Assembly: GCF_050176255.1 (NCBI RefSeq)
Contig: NZ_JBFXIE010000052.1
From: JBFXIE01 sp050176255
GTDB lineage: Bacteria > Pseudomonadota > Gammaproteobacteria > Burkholderiales > Burkholderiaceae_C
DNA: 21,851 nt
Strand: one strand, 5' to 3'
In this document: positions 15,270 to 21,851 of the stretch, piece after piece
How positions within the stretch are numbered: the first letter of the stretch is position 1
Layout of the letters: the number at the start of each line of letters is the position of its first letter
The notes under the pieces: generated by a model
What the model was told of the DNA's origin: nothing
Seen by the model: only the letters and a program-made list of their open reading frames with translations
The model's database searches: none
Made by a program: the position numbers and the translations under genes

Positions 15270-15698
15270 TCAGGCAGCGGCGGGTACGTTGACCATGGTG
15301 GCCTGCATCAGGGCGACCACCTTGTAATCAGGTCCGTCGCCGGCAAACGCGCGCACTTCGCCGGTGCACACCGTCAGCATGCGGCCGGCGTTCTGCACCT
15401 TGCCCACGGCTACGAAGCGCTGACCCAGCGCGGGCCGCATGAAGTTGGTCTTGAACTCGGCGCTGACGATCTCGCAGCCCGGCGGCGAGCGGGTCAGCGC
15501 CGCGTAGCCGCAGGCGCTATCGACGATGCTGGTGATGGCACCAGCATGCACAAAGCCCTGCTGCTGCGACAGGCGGGGCGAAAACGGCATCTCGATATGC
15601 ACCTCGCCGTCCTGCACCAGTGCCAGGCGGGCGCCCAGCGTGGCCATCAGGCCCTGGGCGTCAAAGCTGGCGGCAATGCGTTGGTGTAATGGATTCAT
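15270..15698 (-). CDS. PaaI-family hotdog thioesterase
   Basis: A 142-residue single hotdog-domain protein of the PaaI/YdiI acyl-CoA thioesterase type, which hydrolyses an acyl- or aryl-CoA in the cytoplasm. The central segment QQQGFVHAGAITSIVDSACGYAA carries the HAG motif (H51, G53) and an acidic residue, D60, on the long helix, where the family has its catalytic carboxylate. NFMRPALGQ and the final strands complete the fold. The substrate cannot be read from sequence. It is the first gene of a likely two-gene unit with lgt. The 144-bp gap to ilvD on its right holds a dispersed repeat and a hairpin. Confidence 0.9.
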   Translation of the reverse strand: MNPLHQRIAASFDAQGLMATLGARLALVQDGEVHIEMPFSPRLSQQQGFVHAGAITSIVDSACGYAALTRSPPGCEIVSAEFKTNFMRPALGQRFVAVGKVQNAGRMLTVCTGEVRAFAGDGPDYKVVALMQATMVNVPAAA

Positions 15699-15734
15699 GG
15701 TGTGAGTGCGTGGTGTTGAACTGGCTGCCGTCTA

Positions 15735-15805
15735 GCAGACTACGATTTCAGTCAAAAACCATTCCAGCGCTTATGCAGCAAGCGCCAAAAGCTATCAAAA
15801 CAGTA
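15735..15805. repeat. short palindromic dispersed repeat, copy 3
   Basis: GCGCTT (15767-15772) and AAGCGC (15780-15785) form an inverted repeat with a 7-base loop. AGCTATCAAA (15790-15799) and CAGTAG follow. The order and spacing match the repeat at 8374-8421, and the AGCTATCAAA core is also found inside the crotonase gene at 10148. It lies between ilvD and the thioesterase gene. Confidence 0.6.
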
Positions 15806-15813
15806 GTGATTGA

Positions 15814-15831
15814 GGCAGCACGGGCGCTGCC
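15814..15831 (-). terminator. weak terminator-like hairpin after ilvD
   Basis: GGCAGC (15814-15819) pairs with GCTGCC (15826-15831) around a 6-base loop, 11 bases beyond the ilvD stop. No continuous T-run follows directly on the minus strand; a TTTT lies about 13 bases further on. It could be a weak terminator or a processing signal. Confidence 0.35.
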
Positions 15832-15842
15832 CCAAAGAGACG

Positions 15843-17708
15843 TCAGTCCAGCAGCGACAGGTCGCGCACGGCGCCCTTGTCGGCCGACATCACCAGCTTG
15901 GCGTAGGCCTTGAGAGCGGCCGACACCTTGCGCGGACGGGGCTTGGCGGGCTTCCAGCCCAGGACGTCCTGCTCGGCGCGGCGGCGCGCCAGTTCGTCGT
16001 CGCTCACCAGCACGTCGATGGTGCGGTTGGGGATGTCGATGCGGATGCGGTCGCCATTGCGCACCAGGCCGATCGCGCCGCCCGCTGCCGCCTCGGGCGA
16101 GCAGTGGCCAATCGACAGGCCCGAGGTGCCGCCCGAAAAGCGCCCGTCCGTCAGCAACGCGCAGGCCTTGCCCAGGCCCTTGGACTTGATGTAGCTCGTG
16201 GGGTAGAGCATCTCCTGCATGCCGGGGCCGCCCTTGGGGCCTTCGTAGCGCACCACCACCACGTCGCCAGCCTTGACCTTGTCGGCCAGGATGTTCTCTA
16301 CCGCCTCGTCCTGGCTTTCAACCACATGGGCCGGGCCTTCAAACACCAGGATGGAGTCATCCACGCCCGCGGTCTTGACCACGCAGCCGTCCTTGGCGAT
16401 GTTGCCGGTGAGGACGGCCAGCCCGCCCTCTTTGCTGAAGGCGTGGTCGTACGAGCGGATGCAGCCCTCGGCACGGTCCAGGTCCAGGCTGGGCCAGCGC
16501 GCGCTCTGGCTGAAGGCCACCTGCGTGGGCACGCCGCCCGGGCCAGCCATGTAGAAGGTCTTGACGGACTCGTCCTGCGTGCGCGTCACGTCCCACTGCG
16601 CCAGCGCCTCGCCCAGCGTGCTCGCGTGCACGGTGGGCACGTCGGTGTGCAGCTTGCCGGCGCGCTCGAGCTCGCCCAGGATGGCCATGATGCCGCCCGC
16701 GCGGTGCACGTCTTCGATGTGGTACTTGTTGGTGTTGGGCGCCACCTTGCACAGCTGCGGCACGCTGCGCGACAGGCGGTCGATATCGGCCATGCCGAAG
16801 TCGATGCCCGCCTCTTGCGCGATGGCCAGCAGGTGCAAGATGGTGTTGGTGGAGCCGCCCATGGCTATATCCAGCGTCATCGCGTTCTCGAACGCCTTGA
16901 AGCCCACCGCGCGCGGCAGGATGCGCTCGTCGTCCTGCTCGTAGTGCTGGCGCGCCAGCTCGACGATGCGCCGGCCCGCGCGCTTGAACAGCTGCTCGCG
17001 GTCGGCATGCGTGGCCACCACCGTGCCGTTGCCGGGCAGGGACAGGCCCAGTGCCTCGGTCAGGCAGTTCATGGAGTTGGCGGTGAACATGCCCGAGCAG
17101 GAGCCGCAGGTAGGGCAGGCGGAGCGCTCGATCTCGGCCAGGTCGGCGTCGCTCACCTTGTCGTCGGCGGCCATCACCATGGCGTCGATCAGGTCCAACT
17201 TCTTGATCTGGATCGTCTTCGCGCCATCCTTGCCGGGCACGGCCTGCTGCACCTTGCCGGCCTCCATGGGGCCGCCGGACACAAAAATCACCGGAATGTT
17301 CAGCCGCATGGCCGCCATGAGCATGCCCGGGGTGATCTTGTCGCAGTTGCTGATGCAGACCATGGCGTCGGCGCAATGCGCGTTGACCATGTATTCGACG
17401 CTGTCGGCAATGATGTCGCGGCTGGGCAGCGAATACAGCATGCCGTCGTGGCCCATGGCGATGCCGTCGTCCACGGCGATGGTGTTGAACTCCTTGGCGA
17501 CGCCGCCGGCGGCTTCGATCTCGCGCGCCACCAGCTGGCCCAGGTCTTTCAGGTGCACATGGCCGGGCACGAACTGGGTGAAGGAGTTGACCACCGCGAT
17601 GATGGGCTTGGAGAAATCATCGTCTTTCATGCCGGTGGCGCGCCACAGGGAGCGGGCCCCGGCCATGTTGCGACCGGCGGTGGAGGTTTTTGAGCGGTAT
17701 GCGGGCAT
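15843..17708 (-). CDS. ilvD: dihydroxy-acid dehydratase
   Basis: IlvD dehydrates 2,3-dihydroxy-3-methylbutanoate and the isoleucine-pathway analogue, the third common step of branched-chain amino acid synthesis. The 621-residue protein follows the E. coli enzyme nearly block for block. The start is MPAYRSKTSTAGRNMAGARS, then NSFTQFVPGHVHL, DDGIAMGHDGMLYSL, SNCDKITPGM (C122), and CPTCGSCSGMFTANSMNC with C198, C201 and C204 for the iron-sulfur cluster. It ends GRFSGGTSGLSIGH...SADKGAVRD. This is the long form, in which the position of the first cluster cysteine of the 2Fe-2S type is occupied by Ser in NSFTQF. No obvious ribosome-binding site precedes the ATG, but the N terminus matches the family. 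It appears to be transcribed alone. Confidence 0.98.
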   Translation of the reverse strand: MPAYRSKTSTAGRNMAGARSLWRATGMKDDDFSKPIIAVVNSFTQFVPGHVHLKDLGQLVAREIEAAGGVAKEFNTIAVDDGIAMGHDGMLYSLPSRDIIADSVEYMVNAHCADAMVCISNCDKITPGMLMAAMRLNIPVIFVSGGPMEAGKVQQAVPGKDGAKTIQIKKLDLIDAMVMAADDKVSDADLAEIERSACPTCGSCSGMFTANSMNCLTEALGLSLPGNGTVVATHADREQLFKRAGRRIVELARQHYEQDDERILPRAVGFKAFENAMTLDIAMGGSTNTILHLLAIAQEAGIDFGMADIDRLSRSVPQLCKVAPNTNKYHIEDVHRAGGIMAILGELERAGKLHTDVPTVHASTLGEALAQWDVTRTQDESVKTFYMAGPGGVPTQVAFSQSARWPSLDLDRAEGCIRSYDHAFSKEGGLAVLTGNIAKDGCVVKTAGVDDSILVFEGPAHVVESQDEAVENILADKVKAGDVVVVRYEGPKGGPGMQEMLYPTSYIKSKGLGKACALLTDGRFSGGTSGLSIGHCSPEAAAGGAIGLVRNGDRIRIDIPNRTIDVLVSDDELARRRAEQDVLGWKPAKPRPRKVSAALKAYAKLVMSADKGAVRDLSLLD

Positions 17709-17869
17709 CGTGGTTGCTAGAAAAAATGGGGCTGGAGGATTTTCTGAGGCCCACGCGCTTGAGAGAGGGCCTGCACGCCACAGCGGAAACCTCTTGAGCC
17801 CCGCACCAGGCAGACCGATTGATTATGTCGCAGCCCCACAGACCCCACTGGCGCCCACGCTACCCCGGA

Positions 17870-18112
17870 TCAGCGCGGGCGGCGCGGACCCATGCCCAGG
17901 GCGTTTTTCTGCTTGTTGAGACGATCTTTCTTGCGCTGATCCATCTTTTGCATGGCCTTGCGCTTGGTGTAGCCGGAGGCATCGGCCCAGGTCCACCACG
18001 CCACCGCAACGGCAAAGGGTGACAACACCCACCACCACGACAGGTTGGCCACCACACCCACCTCCAGATACTTCAGCAGTACCAGCAAGACACCCAGGGC
18101 CAGCGCATACAT
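17870..18112 (-). CDS. small Trp-rich membrane protein (TIGR04438-like)
   Basis: An 80-residue protein of unknown function that resembles the small Trp-rich family common in Burkholderiales. Two hydrophobic segments (about 2-20 and 26-44) enclose a tryptophan-dense stretch, SWWWVLSPFAVAVAWWTWAD. The last 30 residues are strongly basic (KRKAMQKMDQRKKDRLNKQK and a final GPRRPR) and are probably cytoplasmic. GGGAGGA about nine bases before the ATG strongly supports the start. It diverges from the cytochrome c gene across 113 bp. The 161 bp between its stop and ilvD hold only a short AGGCCC/GGGCCT inverted repeat at 17747-17772. Confidence 0.8.
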   Translation of the reverse strand: MYALALGVLLVLLKYLEVGVVANLSWWWVLSPFAVAVAWWTWADASGYTKRKAMQKMDQRKKDRLNKQKNALGMGPRRPR

Positions 18113-18171
18113 GAGTTACATCCTCCCGCGGGGTGCGAGCCCTGGCGCAGGCGCCCATACACCGCTAACAT

Positions 18172-18177
18172 TACAAT
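18172..18177 (+). promoter_or_regulatory. candidate -10 element of the cytochrome c gene
   Basis: TACAAT matches the -10 consensus at five of six positions and would give a leader of about 40 bases. No convincing -35 is seen at the usual distance, so an activator may be needed. No FNR box was found in this gap. Confidence 0.4.
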
Positions 18178-18225
18178 GACTTTCGAGGCTGATGACTGTA
18201 CTCTAACCGCTTGAGGAACCTCTCG

Positions 18226-18531
18226 ATGAAACGCACTCTGATTACGCTGGCGATGACGCTCCCGGTTGCCGTCCCGGCCTTCGCCGATCAGGCTCTGGCC
18301 ACTTCCAAGAACTGCATGGCATGCCACGCGGTGGACAAGAAACTTGTCGGCCCTTCCTACAAGGACGTTGCCAAAAAATACGCTGGCCAGGCTGGCGTCG
18401 AAGACAAGCTGGCAGAAAAGATCATCAAGGGCAGCGCCGGCGTGTGGGGCCCCGTGCCCATGCCCGCAAATGCGCAGGTCAACGCCGCCGACGCGAAAAA
18501 GCTGGCTGCCTGGGTTCTGTCCCTCAAGTAA
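18226..18531 (+). CDS. periplasmic class I cytochrome c (c551/c552 type)
   Basis: A small soluble electron carrier, 101 residues including a 20-residue signal peptide (MKRTLITLAMTLPVAVPAFA, cleaved before DQ). The mature protein of about 81 residues has the haem motif CMACH (C30, C33, H34) and M79 in GPVPMPAN as sixth ligand. That matches the monohaem c551/c552 family. Such proteins donate electrons to cytochrome cd1 nitrite reductase, cytochrome c peroxidase or cbb3 oxidase; the partner cannot be told from sequence, but the cbb3 genes elsewhere in the window make CcoP a reasonable candidate. GAGGA about ten bases before the ATG at 18226 supports this start over an in-frame ATG at 18211. It is a single-gene unit ending at a strong terminator. 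Confidence 0.95.
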   Translation: MKRTLITLAMTLPVAVPAFADQALATSKNCMACHAVDKKLVGPSYKDVAKKYAGQAGVEDKLAEKIIKGSAGVWGPVPMPANAQVNAADAKKLAAWVLSLK

Positions 18532-18571
18532 GCTTTTTACAGCCGCAGCACCTGCGCGCTGTTCCAACCAA

Positions 18572-18604
18572 AAAAGCTGCAACGCATCATGCGTTGCAGC
18601 TTTT
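18572..18604. terminator. strong bidirectional rho-independent terminator
   Basis: A perfect 15-bp stem, 18572-18586 with 18590-18604 (AAAAGCTGCAACGCA and its complement), has a 3-base loop, and TTTT closes the stem on both strands. It lies 40 bp after the cytochrome c stop and 67 bp after the LapA-like gene on the other strand, so it can stop both convergent transcripts. Confidence 0.92.
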
Positions 18605-18671
18605 CTTTTGGGCGACATGCACATTCTCAAAGCCAGGCCCTGACGCGGGTTGGCTGCGGGGCACACCCCAG

Positions 18672-19124
18672 TCAGTCGCGGTGGCGTAACTGATCCTCCA
18701 ACTGCCCCACACAGGCGGCGGTGCTGTTGTCCGACTCCAGCACCCGGGCAAGGATGCGGGCTTCCAGCGTATCAAGGCGCTCCAGCAGCGCTTGGTGGCC
18801 GCTGCGGTGCTGCGCCTCCAGAAAGGTTCGCAACTCAGTGAACCGCGAGGCCTCGGCCCGGTCGGCCAGCTCGCGCTGAACCGTCATCTCTTTGGCGTGG
18901 CGGCGCGTCTCCATCAGCACCGACCCCTGCAGCGTCAGCACATAGACCAGGAAAAACACGCACAGCAGGGCCGTCAGCGCCAGCATGATGAGCCCCAGCG
19001 GGGCCTGCACTTCCATCACGCCCAGCGACACTGTGGCAGGCGTTGCAAGAGCAGCCCAGTTCAGCGTGGCAAGGGCGCCCATCGCGATCACGATGAGCAG
19101 CAGGAAAAGGGTTTTGAGGCGCAT
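18672..19124 (-). CDS. LapA-domain-like (DUF1049) small inner-membrane protein
   Basis: A 150-residue membrane protein with two helices at about 4-24 and 43-65. The connecting loop LNWAALATPATVSLGVMEVQAPLG resembles the LapA/DUF1049 pattern of two helices joined by a short periplasmic beta-like segment. The C-terminal part (about 72-135) is charged and helical, probably a cytoplasmic coiled coil, with METRRHAKEMTVQRELADRAEASRF and a Leu-rich ERLDTLEARILARVLE. LapA-type proteins assist lipopolysaccharide assembly; that role here is inference from shape only. GGAG seven bases before the ATG at 19124 supports this start, although the frame is open 30 codons further. It is separated from acs by a terminator. 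Confidence 0.7.
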   Translation of the reverse strand: MRLKTLFLLLIVIAMGALATLNWAALATPATVSLGVMEVQAPLGLIMLALTALLCVFFLVYVLTLQGSVLMETRRHAKEMTVQRELADRAEASRFTELRTFLEAQHRSGHQALLERLDTLEARILARVLESDNSTAACVGQLEDQLRHRD

Positions 19125-19260
19125 GACCGGACTCCAAAGAATTGACGCTGCCCGACCACAGCGGGCGACTTCTGCCGTTGTACCCCGCGCCAGCACGCGC
19201 AGCACGGCAGGCACGCAGGTTTGCGCCCTGATCCTACATAGGCAGCAATGGGAGACAAAG

Positions 19261-19284
19261 AAAACGCCTCGCGTTGGCGAGGCG
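19261..19284 (-). terminator. rho-independent terminator downstream of acs
   Basis: CGCCTCGC (19265-19272) pairs perfectly with GCGAGGCG (19277-19284) around a 4-base loop. On the minus strand the stem is followed by TTTTCTTTG. It should end acs transcription before the LapA-like gene. Confidence 0.85.
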
Positions 19285-19303
19285 GTAACGTCTTCAATCA
19301 GAA

Positions 19304-19361
19304 CGCGCAGGCGCCTGGCGGCGCCTTTTCTGGATCAGTTGGACTGGCCCAACTGATCCAG
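19304..19361. repeat. 58-nt direct repeat, copy A (duplicated acs 3' end)
   Basis: This segment is identical base for base to 19433-19490, which contains the last codons and stop of acs. It lies 129 bp downstream in the acs direction. It contains the 13-bp stem hairpin of the acs C terminus (19330-19361) and the GGCGCC palindromes. Read leftward it still encodes LDQLGQSN and a stop. Confidence 0.95.
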
Positions 19362-19432
19362 CATGACCTGGTTCTGGTGAGTGCGTCACGTCGCTGCGCG
19401 ACATGAGCACTCCCCGAATCCGGCAAGCGCTG

Positions 19433-19463
19433 CGCGCAGGCGCCTGGCGGCGCCTTTTCTGGA

Positions 19464-19490
<27 letters not shown>
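19433..19490. repeat. 58-nt direct repeat, copy B (acs C terminus and downstream palindrome)
   Basis: This copy includes the acs stop codon (19464-19466) and the final codons LDQLGQSN. CTGGATCAGTTGG (19459-19471) is an exact inverted repeat of CCAACTGATCCAG (19478-19490) with a 6-base loop. The end of acs mRNA can therefore fold into a 13-bp hairpin spanning its stop codon. The 71 bp between the copies, and the 19125-19260 stretch, show no gene. Confidence 0.95.
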
Positions 19491-21458
<1,968 letters not shown>

Positions 21459-21676
21459 GGGTTTGTCTCCTGGGGCTAAGAATTTCGTGCGGTACTTTCG
21501 GCCCTGCTACTTACAGGCCACTGACGAACGCTGCGGCGCAGACGGGCATCTGCCAGCACGCCTGGAGCAAACGCCTTTGCGGCGCGCTTCGCGCAGCGCC
21601 GGCTTGTCTTTTGGAGCCGCGTGCAACCCCTAAAATCGCGCGCCTCACACATCCCCCCGACGCATTTCTCGTCACC
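21459..21676. promoter_or_regulatory. intergenic region upstream of acs and of the partial rightward ORF
   Basis: These 218 bp separate acs from a possible divergent ORF. The acs ribosome-binding site AGGAGA lies at its left end. TAAAAT at 21631-21636 is a reasonable rightward -10 about 40 bases before the ATG at 21677; TTGGAG 14 bases before it is too close for a normal -35. Short GC-rich inverted repeats such as GCAGA/TCTGC occur, but no defined operator is recognised. Confidence 0.35.
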
Positions 21677-21851
21677 ATGACCACCCCCGTCCCCCACAAC
21701 GCCTACATGGCGAACCCCCCCCTGCGCCCTTGTATCTTCTAAACCTCGAAGTTCAGGACATGGTTTCGGAAAGTTGTCCACAGCCTGATAGCCCTCTGGG
21801 AGCTGTGAGCATCCCGTGGGAGAGCATGCGGCGTGGACAGCTGACCGTCTA
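21677..21851 (+). pseudogene. partial rightward ORF interrupted by a C8 tract (unknown product)
   Basis: An ATG at 21677 opens a frame reading MTTPVPHNAYMANPP, with G or C at nearly every third position, as in real genes here. It meets a TAA at 21740. A run of eight C (21715-21722) lies just before the break. If one C is added in translation or in the true sequence, the reading continues as APLYLLNLEVQDMVSESC and stays open to the window end. I do not recognise the protein. It could be a sequencing or indel frameshift, a phase-variable tract, a pseudogene, or an accidental start upstream of a separate ORF at 21760. Third-position GC drops after about 21730, which leaves open a junction with other DNA. 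No ribosome-binding site is seen. Confidence 0.35.

Noticed and set aside
15810..17693. 627-codon plus-strand frame antisense to ilvD
   Set aside because: It almost exactly shadows ilvD, whose family match is unambiguous. Its translation is compositionally odd and shows no motif.
17747..17772. AGGCCC/GGGCCT inverted repeat upstream of ilvD as an attenuator
   Set aside because: It is short with a 14-base loop, and I see no leader peptide rich in branched-chain residues or T-run to support attenuation.
21476..21781. 101-codon minus-strand frame upstream of acs
   Set aside because: It has no family resemblance, overlaps the acs ribosome-binding region and promoter space, and is rich in Arg, Cys and Gly as expected of a chance frame.

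Overview
The window reads as chromosomal DNA of a GC-rich beta-proteobacterium, most likely Comamonadaceae (Acidovorax-like). The basis is gene content and order, the Trp-rich small protein, and short palindromic repeats with an AGCTATCAAA core that I recall from this family. The genus is inferred, since no 16S or other marker is present. Almost everything lies on the minus strand; only a universal-stress protein, a cytochrome c and a partial ORF at the right edge read rightward.

Layout from high to low coordinate within each minus-strand block. (1) 1-7825 is a complete cbb3-type cytochrome oxidase locus: ccoI and ccoS (copper ATPase and assembly), then ccoN-ccoO-ccoQ-ccoP (the oxidase), then ccoG and a short fixH (copper reduction and assembly). 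A perfect FNR box sits between ccoS and ccoN. A second perfect FNR box sits between ccoI and the divergent universal-stress gene (7921-8364), so the module looks oxygen-controlled. (2) 8471-14252 is a malonate-use operon: a GntR/FCD regulator overlapping malonyl-CoA decarboxylase by ATGA, a Bug-family periplasmic binding protein, a crotonase-fold protein and malonyl-CoA synthetase. Together these would take malonate to malonyl-CoA and then acetyl-CoA plus CO2. (3) 14436-15698 holds lgt and a PaaI-type thioesterase. (4) 15843-17708 is ilvD of the long E. coli-like type. (5) 17870-18531 has a small Trp-rich membrane protein diverging from a small periplasmic cytochrome c that ends at a strong terminator. 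(6) 18672-21458 has a LapA-like two-helix membrane protein and acs. The acs gene and the malonate operon both feed acetyl-CoA.

I see no CRISPR array, RNA gene, complete mobile element or obvious novel defence system. The most unusual points are: an apparent in-frame insertion of a dispersed repeat into the crotonase gene, which also lacks one of the two usual catalytic glutamates; an exact 58-nt duplication of the hairpin-forming 3' end of acs; a C8 tract that splits the partial ORF at the right edge into two frames; and an FNR site arranged to serve the stress-protein gene. Lower-grade observations concern gene starts, terminators and operator candidates.
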